DNA from: an uncultured Phocaeicola sp.
GTDB lineage: Bacteria > Bacteroidota > Bacteroidia > Bacteroidales > Bacteroidaceae
Direction of reading: 5' to 3'
DNA: 39,891 bases
NCBI GenBank assembly: GCA_944320605.1
Contig: CALUIE010000020.1
Coordinates: 1 to 39,891 of the forward strand
Shown here: piece after piece, positions 8,874 to 17,296 of the stretch
Position numbering within the stretch: position 1 is the stretch's first letter
Layout of the letters: each line of letters begins with the position of its first letter
Notes under the pieces: generated by a model
What the model saw: only the letters and a program-made list of their open reading frames with translations
The model's database searches: none
Told to the model about the DNA's origin: nothing
Position numbers and translations under genes: made by a program

Positions 8874-9050
8874 ATGAGAAAACAGGAAAACCAGCTTCGT
8901 CCTGAATACGAAGCGCCAAAAGCAACTGTAATTGAAATCAATTCGGAAGGATGTATCTTGTCTGCAAGCGACCCTAAAGGTGGAATAGATAATTTCGAAG
9001 GAGAAGAATGGGGTGGAGATCCGCAATCACAGAGCTATGGGATTTTTTGA
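8874..9050 (+). CDS. 58-aa small protein ahead of lipoprotein 2
   Basis: A short gene that size cut-offs often miss: ATG at 8874, TGA at 9048-9050, 58 residues, filling the gap between fucosidase and lipoprotein 2. It starts charged (MRKQENQLRPEYEAPKA), continues VIEINSEGCILSAS, and ends acidic and aromatic (FEGEEWGGDP). It has no signal peptide or membrane helix, so it is probably cytosolic. I recall similar short proteins of this pattern near fimbrillin-like genes in Bacteroidales, but I cannot name a function. Its frame is intact, it is in operon order, and it lies 41 bp before the lipoprotein. The N-terminal pattern (Y-x-x-P then I-E) recurs at the start of the 141-aa protein at 15826-16251. 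Confidence 0.75.
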   Translation: MRKQENQLRPEYEAPKATVIEINSEGCILSASDPKGGIDNFEGEEWGGDPQSQSYGIF

Positions 9051-9091
9051 TTAATCAACCTTAATTATCAACGTATTAATTTATTTAGACT

Positions 9092-11152
9092 ATGAATTTT
9101 AAATTTAGAAAAAGCGCAAGTTACATGGCTTGCCTTATGATTGGAACATCCATATTGGTTTCATGTAATGACGAAATGGCTAATGTAATTTCTCCTGAAG
9201 AAGAAATCCAGAACCAGATTAAACCGGAATACGTTACTCTAAGTTTCAATGTCTCTGCTGACGACGCGGCTTCACGTACTTCATACGAAAAATCAGGAAC
9301 CACTATTATAGCAAAATGGACTAACGATGACTGTATCTACGTAGGAACACCTGCTGCAGAATTAACCGGAGCCGTTTCCATCAATTCAGAGAATTCAGGA
9401 TTCACCAGACTAGAGAACCCTACAATATCAAACGATGGCAAGACCGCCACATTCAGCGGGACTGTTGCAGTTACTACAGGTTCAAAGATAATGGCGTTTT
9501 ATTGCAAAGAACCTAAAATGCTGGAAGTCACTTCTTCAGGTGTTAAGATGAATTTTGAACTGGCACAGTCTGTAAGCGAGATAAACGACCTCAGCCAATA
9601 CGACCTGATGTCTGCTACAGCCGATTATACCAACGAAACTGAAAGTATCAATCTGAACTTCGTTCACGAATGCGCCATACTAAAAGTAAATGCTACAGGT
9701 ATAGAAGCCGGTGCTAATGTAAGTAAACTCGAGCTTACCCTTCCTGACGGAGCCGGATTCTATAATGCGGTTACAATCGGTACAGACGGAAATAGGACAT
9801 ACGGTGAAATTGAAAACACTTTCAGTGTTCAACTTAATGGTGCAGTTGCTACTGATGGTAAATTAGGCGCATACTGTATGGTTGTAACAGATGGTATATC
9901 AGCCGCAACCAACTTAGGAATTAAAGCAATAGTCAACAAAACGTCAGGCGACTATACATATACTAATACAATGGGCGTATCGTCTAATATTCAAAAAGGT
10001 AAGTTCTACTACACTAAAGAAAGAGCCATGACTCTTGATAAAAGTATCAAGGAATTGAACGGATACAAAGTAATAGACAATGTTGATAAATTCAAGACTA
10101 TCGCTAGTGATGCAAGTTCAAATTATATATTAACGAGAAATCTTGACTTCACAGGTATAGACTTCACTCCAATACCAACATTCAGCGGAACTTTCGAAGG
10201 TGCAGAAAATACTCTTTCTAATATCACATTAAACATAACTGACGGCAATGGTGGTATATTTGCTGTAAATGAAGGTACTATACAGAATCTGACTGTGAAA
10301 GGAGCAACTGTTACAAAGGAATCTGTATTTGGAAGTAATTCTAATGGTCTTGGAGTAATAGTTGGAACAAATGCAAAATCAATCAAAGGCTGTACAGTAA
10401 TAAATTCAGCCATAAAAGTTAAAATAACAGATGAAGGTAATATAGGACTTATTGCAGGATTCAATAAAGGAACCGGTTCTGTAACTGAATGTACAGTAGA
10501 AGGTTCTTCTTCTGTAAAAACTATGGAAGGTACAAATTATAAAAGCTGTATAGGAGGTCTTATTGGAAAAAGTTTAGGTAGTGTAAAGTATTCATTTGTA
10601 AAATCTTGTGATATTTCTTATGATTATTTAGCAACAGACGCAACAGGAGCAAATATAGGCGGGCTAATAGGACAACTCAATACCTCTATTAAAGGTTGCT
10701 ATGCTAAAACCACAATTTATGCAAACACAAAAGGATGTACTATTGGTGGACTTTTAGGAGCATACTTTATCACAACAAGCACTCCTCCAACACTTGAAGG
10801 TTGTTACGCTATTGGTAACATTACATTATCAACAAATAGTGATGGAAACAGTTTAGCAGGATTAATTGGTAACAATACAGGTACTGGTTCAAGAAATATA
10901 AATTACTGCTATACTTCTGTAGATACTCAAGGTAAAGGAAGTTCAATATATAATAAAAATAATAACTCAGGTTGTACCCCAACTGAGTGCTATTATATGA
11001 TTGATGCTTTTTATAATACAATTGGGGAGAAAGCCACTACTACAGAACTTCAAGCCAAATTATCAACATTCAATAGTGTCGACTTGGAAAACTATGAATT
11101 CGTAGCCGGAACAGGCGACGAACCTCTGATTATCCAGAAAAAACAACAATAA
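9092..11152 (+). CDS. Fimbrillin-like/GLUG-repeat surface lipoprotein 2
   Basis: 686 residues, a paralogue of the protein at 5426-7435. The lipobox is ILVSC with Cys25, followed by NDE, again compatible with surface export. The fimbrillin-like part has the typical opening: residues that include SRTSYEKSGTTIIAKW, then NDDCIYVGTPAAE. From about residue 385 to 620 come GLUG-type repeats (GGIFAVNEGTIQNL, IGGLIGKSLG, IGGLIGQLNT, IGGLLGAYFI, LAGLIGNNTG). Overall identity to lipoprotein 1 is moderate, except for one nearly identical 177-bp segment. It is followed by a palindromic intergenic region and then GH20. It is probably a surface adhesin or glycan-binding component that works with the locus enzymes (inference). 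Confidence 0.85.
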   Translation: MNFKFRKSASYMACLMIGTSILVSCNDEMANVISPEEEIQNQIKPEYVTLSFNVSADDAASRTSYEKSGTTIIAKWTNDDCIYVGTPAAELTGAVSINSENSGFTRLENPTISNDGKTATFSGTVAVTTGSKIMAFYCKEPKMLEVTSSGVKMNFELAQSVSEINDLSQYDLMSATADYTNETESINLNFVHECAILKVNATGIEAGANVSKLELTLPDGAGFYNAVTIGTDGNRTYGEIENTFSVQLNGAVATDGKLGAYCMVVTDGISAATNLGIKAIVNKTSGDYTYTNTMGVSSNIQKGKFYYTKERAMTLDKSIKELNGYKVIDNVDKFKTIASDASSNYILTRNLDFTGIDFTPIPTFSGTFEGAENTLSNITLNITDGNGGIFAVNEGTIQNLTVKGATVTKESVFGSNSNGLGVIVGTNAKSIKGCTVINSAIKVKITDEGNIGLIAGFNKGTGSVTECTVEGSSSVKTMEGTNYKSCIGGLIGKSLGSVKYSFVKSCDISYDYLATDATGANIGGLIGQLNTSIKGCYAKTTIYANTKGCTIGGLLGAYFITTSTPPTLEGCYAIGNITLSTNSDGNSLAGLIGNNTGTGSRNINYCYTSVDTQGKGSSIYNKNNNSGCTPTECYYMIDAFYNTIGEKATTTELQAKLSTFNSVDLENYEFVAGTGDEPLIIQKKQQ
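10142..10318 (+). repeat. High-identity segment shared by the two lipoprotein genes (copy B)
   Basis: Partner of 6395-6571; see that entry. The sharp rise in identity against diverged flanks suggests recent recombination or gene conversion between the paralogues. Confidence 0.8.
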
Positions 11153-11183
11153 TCTAAATCTGCTCTAATCAGCATATAATAAA

Positions 11184-11245
11184 AGTACTCCAAAGCAGTA
11201 CTGCAGTAATAACAGAATAATACTGCAGTACTGCCAAGGCAGTAC
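11184..11245. repeat. Nested palindromes between lipoprotein 2 and GH20
   Basis: GCAGTACTGCAGTA (11195-11208) is a perfect inverted match to TACTGCAGTACTGC (11221-11234). GTACTGCC-AA-GGCAGTAC (11228-11245) is a perfect 8-bp-arm palindrome that competes for the same bases. AGTACT occurs at 11184, 11197 and 11227. This could be an attenuator, an RNA processing site or a protein-binding site in the middle of the gene cluster. Confidence 0.7.
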
Positions 11246-11276
11246 AAATTAATATCTAAATTATAAAAGAATCACC

Positions 11277-13283
11277 ATGATAAAGAAAACACTCACATTA
11301 ATCATCGTATGCCTTTTCGGAATTTCATGTTTCGCCGGCAACAACGTTCCCAAAGTTATTCCAGCGCTACAAAACTGGAAAGGACAAAGCGGAGTATTCA
11401 TGCCTGAGAAGACCGGAACTATTGTTATAAGCAAGAAGGATTCCTGTCTGCTCATGCAGACGGCTACAATCTTAGCCGACGACATGAAAGAAATGTTCGG
11501 ATACAAATACACTGTATCTGTCACAGAAAAAGCAAAGAAAGGAGATATTTCTTTATCCATAAGAAAGAAAAAAGACACGTTGGGCGATGAAGGTTATGAA
11601 TGTTCAATAGGTACGAAAATAGAAATCGAAGCCAATACGACAAAGGGAGTATTCTGGGGAACCAGAACGTTGCTGCAGATGATGTATAACCAGCCCAACG
11701 GTCTTCAAAAGGGAAAGGCTACGGACTTTCCGAAATATCCAAACCGAGGATTTATGATAGACGTGGCAAGAAAGTTCTTTACCTTAGACTTTCTGAAAGA
11801 CTATGTAAAAATCCTCTCGTTCTACAAGATGAACGAGCTGCAAATCCACCTGAACGACAACGGATTTGTGGAATTCTCTGACAACGACTGGAACAAAACA
11901 TACTCCGCTTTCCGTCTGGAAAGCGACAGATTTCCGGGACTGACTGCAAAAGACGGTTCGTACACTAAGGAAGAATTCCGCGACCTGCAAAAGATGGCTG
12001 CACAATATGGCATAAACATAATACCGGAAATAGATGTACCGGCACATGCTTTGGCTTTCACACATTATAATCCACAACTGGCTGCCGACAACAAGGAATA
12101 TGGTGCGGACCATCTGGACCTCTACAAGAAGGAGGTCTATGACTTTGCCGACTCTCTCTTCGACGAATATCTCTCTGGCGAGAATCCTGTCTTCATAGGT
12201 CCTGAAGTACATATCGGTACAGACGAATATAATCTGAAAGAGGCTGAACAGTTCAGACGTTTTACCAATCATTACATAAACCTGATAAAGAAATACGGCA
12301 AGACTCCTCGCCTTTGGGGTAGCCTTAGCAAGATGAAAGGAGAAACAGAAGTAAACCTTGAAGGATGCGTAGTAAGCGCGTGGAATGCCAACTGGATGGA
12401 CGTTAAGACATCGCTCGCAACAGGAGCTAAAGTAGTAAATCTGTGCGACTGGTTCCTCTACATAGTGCCCGCAGTGAATTATTACCATGACTTCTTAGAA
12501 TACGAGTGGCTGTATAACAACTGGCGTCCGGAAATGATGAGGAAAGGCGAAACAGTTGAAACAGACAATCCGAATTTCCTCGGAGCGATGCTTGCAGTAT
12601 GGAACGACCGTGTAGGCAACGGAGTAAGCCAACAGGATGTTCACGCACGGTGTTTCCCCGCAATACAGCTTATTTCCGACAAACTGTGGAAAGGCGAAAA
12701 CCAAAAGGCTGTGCCTTTCAAAGATTTCGAGGCTCTCTGCAGCACCACTCCGGAGGCTCCGGGAGTAAACCTGATGGCAAAAGTTGAGAAGCCGGGCAAA
12801 CTTATAGAGGACGGAAAGGTTCTGACACTGGATGGTAGCGAAACTGTAACAAACAGTGTTAAGGAAATAGGCTATCCGTATGCTGTGGAATTTGAACTCC
12901 GCACAGACAGCGTTCCTGCCATAGATGCTATCCTGTTCAAAGGTCCTCACTCGGAGTTTATAACAAATTGGCATAACACAGGTAAGTTTGCTTTCCGCCG
13001 CGACGGATATGAGTTCGTATTCCACGATTACCGAATGCCTGCAGGCGAATGGACAAAAATACGCATAGAGGGCGATGTGAAAGGTACTACCCTATTTGTA
13101 AACGGAAAGAAAGCCGAAAGATTGGAAGGGCGTACACGCGAAGTATATAACTTCAAACACAACCGGAAAGACAAATTCTGGTATGTAGAAACTCTGATAT
13201 TCCCATTAGAAACCATTGGAGACAGATATATGGGATTCAAAGGAAAAATAAAGAATATTTCGTACCGGCACACTGAACATTAA
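11277..13283 (+). CDS. GH20 beta-N-acetylhexosaminidase, secreted
   Basis: 668 residues with a signal peptide (FGISCFAG, cut near residue 20). A GH20b-like N-terminal domain covers about 25-135. The catalytic barrel begins at YPNRGFMIDVARKFF, about 160. The catalytic pair Asp316-Glu317 lies in HIGTDEY; GH20 enzymes use the acetamido group of the substrate as nucleophile. A C-terminal concanavalin/LamG-like sandwich (about 510-660, with WTKIRIEGDVKGTTLFVNGK) may bind carbohydrate. It removes terminal beta-linked GlcNAc or GalNAc. With fucosidase, sulfatase and GH16 next to it, host O-glycan breakdown is the most likely pathway. The short Cys near the signal end (SCFAG) could be read as a lipobox, so lipidation is not excluded. 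Confidence 0.94.
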   Translation: MIKKTLTLIIVCLFGISCFAGNNVPKVIPALQNWKGQSGVFMPEKTGTIVISKKDSCLLMQTATILADDMKEMFGYKYTVSVTEKAKKGDISLSIRKKKDTLGDEGYECSIGTKIEIEANTTKGVFWGTRTLLQMMYNQPNGLQKGKATDFPKYPNRGFMIDVARKFFTLDFLKDYVKILSFYKMNELQIHLNDNGFVEFSDNDWNKTYSAFRLESDRFPGLTAKDGSYTKEEFRDLQKMAAQYGINIIPEIDVPAHALAFTHYNPQLAADNKEYGADHLDLYKKEVYDFADSLFDEYLSGENPVFIGPEVHIGTDEYNLKEAEQFRRFTNHYINLIKKYGKTPRLWGSLSKMKGETEVNLEGCVVSAWNANWMDVKTSLATGAKVVNLCDWFLYIVPAVNYYHDFLEYEWLYNNWRPEMMRKGETVETDNPNFLGAMLAVWNDRVGNGVSQQDVHARCFPAIQLISDKLWKGENQKAVPFKDFEALCSTTPEAPGVNLMAKVEKPGKLIEDGKVLTLDGSETVTNSVKEIGYPYAVEFELRTDSVPAIDAILFKGPHSEFITNWHNTGKFAFRRDGYEFVFHDYRMPAGEWTKIRIEGDVKGTTLFVNGKKAERLEGRTREVYNFKHNRKDKFWYVETLIFPLETIGDRYMGFKGKIKNISYRHTEH

Positions 13284-13402
13284 GTTTCAATTTCAAGCAA
13301 TCCCTAAAAAGGGAAATATACTTTAAGGTCAGACACAATTACCGTCACACGAACGTGTAACGCCAAACTTTCCGGCTCGTTTTGGAGAAAAAAGGAACTG
13401 AT

Positions 13403-14197
13403 ATGAACAAAAGAAATGCATTATTGATTATAATTCTATATCTTCTTTCCATCCCTGTGGTTTTTGCCCGGGGAGGAAAGAATGATTATGAATTAGTGTG
13501 GAAGGAAAACTTCAGAGGAAATGTCATCGACACTGACAAATGGAGCAAAATTCCAAGGGGTAAACCTGACTGGAAACGGTATATGTCCGATCACGAATCA
13601 TTATACGAAGTGAGGAAAGGAAAACTCATACTGCACGGCACCGTAAACGACGGTATTGCCCCTAATGATACTGCCCGTTACCTGACGGGAGGGATTTACA
13701 CCAAAGGAAAGTTTTCAATACGCTACGGGAAACTTGAGGTAAAGGCCAAACTGGAAGCTGCCCAGGGAGCATGGCCTGCCATCTGGATGCTGCCGGAAAA
13801 AGGTGAATGGCCACGAAGCGGAGAAATAGACATCATGGAAAGACTGAACCATGACGACTTCGTGTATCAGACGGTACACACATACTATACCCATGTGCTG
13901 AACGAGAAACAAAACCCACCACACACTGCAAAAGCGGAAATAGACAGCAACGGATATAATATCTATGGAGTAGAAATACTGCCGGATAAAATAGTATTTT
14001 CCGTAAACGGGAAAGCCACACATACCTATCCTAAAATAAACACAGACAAGGAAGGACAGTTCCCGTTCGGCACTCCATACTACATACTAATAGACATGCA
14101 GATAGAAGGTGCATGGGTTGGAAAAGCCAATCCCAAAGAACTGCCGGTAAGAATGATGATAGACTGGGTTAAGGTTTATGAGTTTGTGGATTTATAA
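13403..14197 (+). CDS. GH16 endo-beta-glycosidase, secreted
   Basis: 264 residues from the ATG at 13403. An upstream TTG at 13382 is in frame, but the ATG follows a purine-rich GGAGAAAAAAGGA stretch and starts a normal signal peptide (LLSIPVVFA). The GH16 active site is plain: GEIDIME with Glu141 (nucleophile), Asp143 and Glu146 (acid/base), preceded by WPAIWMLP. GH16 enzymes cut internal beta-1,3 or beta-1,4 bonds in laminarin, agar, carrageenan, or host keratan sulfate and mucin O-glycans. The neighbours (fucosidase, hexosaminidase, sulfatase) favour the host-glycan type, but the subfamily cannot be fixed by eye. Laminarinase activity is the main alternative. Confidence 0.92.
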   Translation: MNKRNALLIIILYLLSIPVVFARGGKNDYELVWKENFRGNVIDTDKWSKIPRGKPDWKRYMSDHESLYEVRKGKLILHGTVNDGIAPNDTARYLTGGIYTKGKFSIRYGKLEVKAKLEAAQGAWPAIWMLPEKGEWPRSGEIDIMERLNHDDFVYQTVHTYYTHVLNEKQNPPHTAKAEIDSNGYNIYGVEILPDKIVFSVNGKATHTYPKINTDKEGQFPFGTPYYILIDMQIEGAWVGKANPKELPVRMMIDWVKVYEFVDL

Positions 14198-14235
14198 GAT
14201 GAAATATTTTATCAGACTATAAAAAAAACAAGATT

Positions 14236-15804
14236 ATGAACAGACTAGTATTTTTGCCATTGGCTATATGCGCTGCTCAAGCATCATACGTACAGTGCAA
14301 GACTAAACCAAACATAGTACTCATAATGTGCGACGATATGGGATTCTCTGACTTAGGATGCTATGGCAGCGAAATAAACACACCTAATATCAATCGCCTG
14401 GCAGAAAACGGAATAAAGTTCAGCAACTTCAAGAATACAGGACGCAGTTGCCCCAGCCGTGCATCGCTACTAACAGGACGTTACCAACACGAAGCAGGAA
14501 TGGGGTGGATGGCAGAAGCTGACGAGCATCGTCCCGGATATAGGGGACAACTGGATAAAAAATACCCTACGATAGCCGAAGTTCTCAAATCTGCAGGATA
14601 CTCCACATATATGAGCGGCAAATGGCATGTAACCACTTTCGGAGGATTTGACAGGCCAAACGGAAGCTATCCTGTGGAAAGAGGATTCGACCGCTATTAC
14701 GGATGTCTGTACGGAGGTGGCAGCTATTACCATCCATCACCTATTTACAATGACTTGCAGAAGGTTACAAATCTACCCGACGACTATTATTACACCACGG
14801 CACTCTCCGACTCGGCTATAGCTTTCGTGGAAAGGCATGATACAAATAAACCGATGTTCCTCTACGTAGCTCATTATGCCCCGCATCTGCCACTGGAAGC
14901 CCCGGATAAATATATCCAGAGATGTATGGACAGATACAAAGTGGGATATGACATTCTAAGACAAAAGAGGTTCGAAAAAATGAAAGAATACGGCCTTATA
15001 CCCGAAGATATGGATTTACCGATATTCAACAAGGAGTTCAATGGTGGAAGGCCGTCATGGGAAGAACTGAACGAATCGCAAAGACAGAAATGGATTCGCG
15101 ACATGGCCACATATGCTGCCATGATAGAGGTTATGGACGAATGTATAGGTCAGCTTATTCAGGCAATTGACAAAAAAGGTATGCTGGACAATACCGTATT
15201 CCTGTTTCTGAGTGATAACGGCTCTACCTCGGAAGGAGGGTTCATCAAGCAACTTATGGCTGATCTGTCCAATACACCTTACAGAAGCTACAAGCTATGG
15301 GTATTTCATGGAGGAATCAGTTCTCCACTGATAATGACATTTGGCAAAGATACGCATATCACTCCCCAAAAAGGAATATCCAACCAGACTGCACATATAA
15401 TTGATATATTGCCTACATGTATGGCTCTTAGTGGTGCCAAATACAAAGTAGCCAAAGATGTCAAGCCTCTGGAAGGTATTAGTCTTCTGCCTGCAGTAAC
15501 AAAAGATACAAAGACTGAAAGAACCCTTTACTTTGAACATCAAAGTTCATGTGCCATAATAGACGGCTACTGGAAACTGGTACGCAGAGACAGAGATTCC
15601 CACTGGGAGCTTATAAACCTGAATACCGATCCCTTTGAGACCAAAGACCTGGCAAAAGACTATACCGAAACAGTAGAGAGACTAGAAGCAAAATGGACAG
15701 AATGGGCCAACACACACAAAGTATTCCCTCTTGAAGACAAACCATGGGGAAAGAGAATAAACTTTTACAAGCAAAAGAATCCTGATCAAGATGGAATAGA
15801 TTAA
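14236..15804 (+). CDS. Sulfatase (S1 family, Cys type), secreted
   Basis: 522 residues with a signal peptide. KPNIVLIMCDDMGFSDLGCYG provides the metal-binding DD. The signature GRSCPSRASLLTGRY has Cys72, which must be converted to formylglycine by a maturase (anSME type in anaerobes) encoded elsewhere. Further metal and substrate residues are seen in SGKWH and FLSDNGS. It removes sulfate esters from sugars. In this cluster, sulfated galactose or GlcNAc of mucin is the best guess; the S1 subfamily was not determined. It is the last gene of the cluster, 38 bp after GH16, and faces a minus-strand gene. Confidence 0.93.
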   Translation: MNRLVFLPLAICAAQASYVQCKTKPNIVLIMCDDMGFSDLGCYGSEINTPNINRLAENGIKFSNFKNTGRSCPSRASLLTGRYQHEAGMGWMAEADEHRPGYRGQLDKKYPTIAEVLKSAGYSTYMSGKWHVTTFGGFDRPNGSYPVERGFDRYYGCLYGGGSYYHPSPIYNDLQKVTNLPDDYYYTTALSDSAIAFVERHDTNKPMFLYVAHYAPHLPLEAPDKYIQRCMDRYKVGYDILRQKRFEKMKEYGLIPEDMDLPIFNKEFNGGRPSWEELNESQRQKWIRDMATYAAMIEVMDECIGQLIQAIDKKGMLDNTVFLFLSDNGSTSEGGFIKQLMADLSNTPYRSYKLWVFHGGISSPLIMTFGKDTHITPQKGISNQTAHIIDILPTCMALSGAKYKVAKDVKPLEGISLLPAVTKDTKTERTLYFEHQSSCAIIDGYWKLVRRDRDSHWELINLNTDPFETKDLAKDYTETVERLEAKWTEWANTHKVFPLEDKPWGKRINFYKQKNPDQDGID

Positions 15805-15825
15805 AAGCCATATCTTAAAGCATGG

Positions 15826-16251
15826 CTAAACCGGGATATCTACTATCTCTCCATCTTCCCATCCCTGTATTTCCATCCCTACAGTCATTCCTGTTTTAGT
15901 CTTTAGCAGATTGAAAATACAATAACTGCCGGGGTGGAATCTTTTTAAGGTTTCACTTGCCGTAATAGGAAGTGCGGTAATGAATTCACCCTTATCAGTC
16001 ACTGCTTTTACATTTAATCGTGATGTTGAGAAATCATCTGTGGGAAGTACCGGCAGATAAGCTTTCTTGATTTCGTCCGGATTAATACTCATTCCGGTAT
16101 TATCAAAACTTAGAATTGTAGAAACAGAAGGACTTCCTTCTACTATCACCTCTGTCCAACTCTGCGGGTTGAAAGTTGCAATAGAAACCTCAATGCATTC
16201 ATATTTAGGAGGCTGATACAAATCTTTTACCTTGACTAAATTTTGTCCCAT
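15826..16251 (-). CDS. Short fimbrillin-like protein without a signal peptide (possible remnant or fusion)
   Basis: 141 residues with no signal peptide or lipobox. The C-terminal half (ITASETLKRFHPGSYCIFNL, then LLKTKTGMTVGMEIQGWEDG) resembles the last beta-strands of fimbrillin-family proteins. The start (KDLYQPPKYECIEVSI) resembles the 58-aa small protein at 8874-9050. One explanation is a deletion joining a small-protein gene to the tail of an adjacent fimbrillin gene. Another is a genuine short family that I do not recognise. Codon use and the long open frame argue that it is, or recently was, a coding sequence. It converges on the sulfatase. Only a weak 6-bp stem (15806-15827) lies between them. 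Confidence 0.55.
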   Translation of the reverse strand: MGQNLVKVKDLYQPPKYECIEVSIATFNPQSWTEVIVEGSPSVSTILSFDNTGMSINPDEIKKAYLPVLPTDDFSTSRLNVKAVTDKGEFITALPITASETLKRFHPGSYCIFNLLKTKTGMTVGMEIQGWEDGEIVDIPV

Positions 16252-16436
16252 AAACTATACCTATTCGATTTATTATTTGTACTGATTACAATACAATTAA
16301 AGCAAAAGATTTGTTCATTCTTTTTAATAAACGATTTACCTTTTCATGCTTTTTTGATTTAAATCAACAGAAAATGAAGCCTAAAACAATATTCCATAAA
16401 GATTAGAGCTATATTTCTGTAACATATTAACACAAT

Positions 16437-16480
16437 AATCCCCTACATGCCAATAACTGAATATTTACATGCAGGGGATT
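16437..16480 (-). terminator. Hairpin 3' of the beta-barrel protein gene
   Basis: AATCCCCTACATG (16437-16449) pairs with CATGCAGGGGATT (16468-16480) with one mismatch in 13. It lies 26 bp past the stop of the minus-strand outer-membrane protein gene. The T-run is weak. The rest of the 254-bp gap up to 16251 is AT-rich, with nothing else I can name. Confidence 0.55.
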
Positions 16481-16505
16481 ACTATATATTATTATGAAAT
16501 ATCGA

Positions 16506-17069
16506 TCAGAACATATAGGCAAGAGATATTTGCCATGAATTTTTTCTTACACTGGAATGTGACGTATCAACTATCATATCTCCCAATTTACTCGCACCAA
16601 TATTATAATTCACTCCTACCTGTAAATGACGAAGTAATTTCAAACCTGCACCGACATTTACACTGACAAAATTCTTATTTGTCTCTTCCATCAATTCTTT
16701 CCATCCATCATTCAAACTAAAACCAAATTGAGGACCTGCAGCAATAAATACTCCGAATGTACTTCCCAAACCTAAAGTCCATTTAAGATTTACAGGGATT
16801 TCTATAGATTTAAGTTTCTCCGAACTTTTATTATTAATATCCATACCGGATTGAGAATAAAGAGCTGCAACATCGATACCAAGCCCAACTATAGGCAAGG
16901 TAACGTCAATCATTGGACCTACAAAAAAACCAGTAGTATTGTCTCCAATATTATTATCCAACTTGGAAATATCCAAACCACCTTTTAGGCCAAATTGAAC
17001 CTGTGATTGTACAGGAACAGCCATCATCAGGCAAATCATAACTACAATAGTTGAAACTAATTTCTTCAT
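16506..17069 (-). CDS. Outer-membrane beta-barrel protein (PorT-like family)
   Basis: 187 residues with a signal peptide ending VPVQSQ. The mature part starts VQFGLKGGLDISKL and then alternates hydrophobic strands (FFVGPMIDVTLP, IEIPVNLKWTLG, VGAGLKLLRHLQVGVNYNIG). It ends in an aromatic residue, SLAYMF, as needed for outer-membrane barrel insertion. Eight-strand barrels of this kind are common in Bacteroidales and mostly of unknown role. It has its own promoter and a hairpin terminator, so it is probably a single-gene unit. The PorT-like label is a family-level guess, not a claim that it belongs to the type IX secretion system. Confidence 0.8.
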   Translation of the reverse strand: MKKLVSTIVVMICLMMAVPVQSQVQFGLKGGLDISKLDNNIGDNTTGFFVGPMIDVTLPIVGLGIDVAALYSQSGMDINNKSSEKLKSIEIPVNLKWTLGLGSTFGVFIAAGPQFGFSLNDGWKELMEETNKNFVSVNVGAGLKLLRHLQVGVNYNIGASKLGDMIVDTSHSSVRKNSWQISLAYMF

Positions 17070-17098
17070 AATTGTTCTATTTTTAAAATTTACAAAGG

Positions 17099-17129
17099 CA
17101 AAAATAATAGTTTTATATTGAAATGCAAG
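17099..17129 (-). promoter_or_regulatory. Promoter of the beta-barrel protein gene
   Basis: The minus strand shows TATTTTTG (17099-17106) as the -7 box and CTTG (17126-17129) 19 bp upstream as a 3-of-4 -33 box. The predicted leader is about 20 nt. Confidence 0.55.
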
Positions 17130-17187
17130 TTTTTTCTTAAGATTTTATACTCTCCGGCTGAATTATAAGAGTATGAGAAGGGAACAA

Positions 17188-17277
17188 TGAACACAATATG
17201 AACGATAAATGAACGCCCCCTGAACAATGTTATAACGTTATTTAAATAGCGTTCAAACTGTGTTCAGAGGGCGTTCA
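17188..17277. repeat. 11-bp-phased TGAAC/GTTCA repeat array (copy 2)
   Basis: TGAAC begins at 17188, 17199, 17210 and 17221; GTTCA begins at 17251, 17262 and 17273. Every step within a half is 11 bp. The halves form an inverted repeat: 17210-17225 pairs with 17262-17277 with one mismatch in 16. The array lies just past the cysS stop codon. Same design as 5015-5091, but with different filler bases and opposite order of the halves. Confidence 0.8.
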
Positions 17278-17296
17278 GCAGATGTTTTGTGATTTA

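Noticed and set aside
11784-12488. 234-aa open frame opposite the GH20 gene
   Set aside because: Antisense shadow of a clear glycosidase. Its residues show no family pattern and no promoter or ribosome site was seen.
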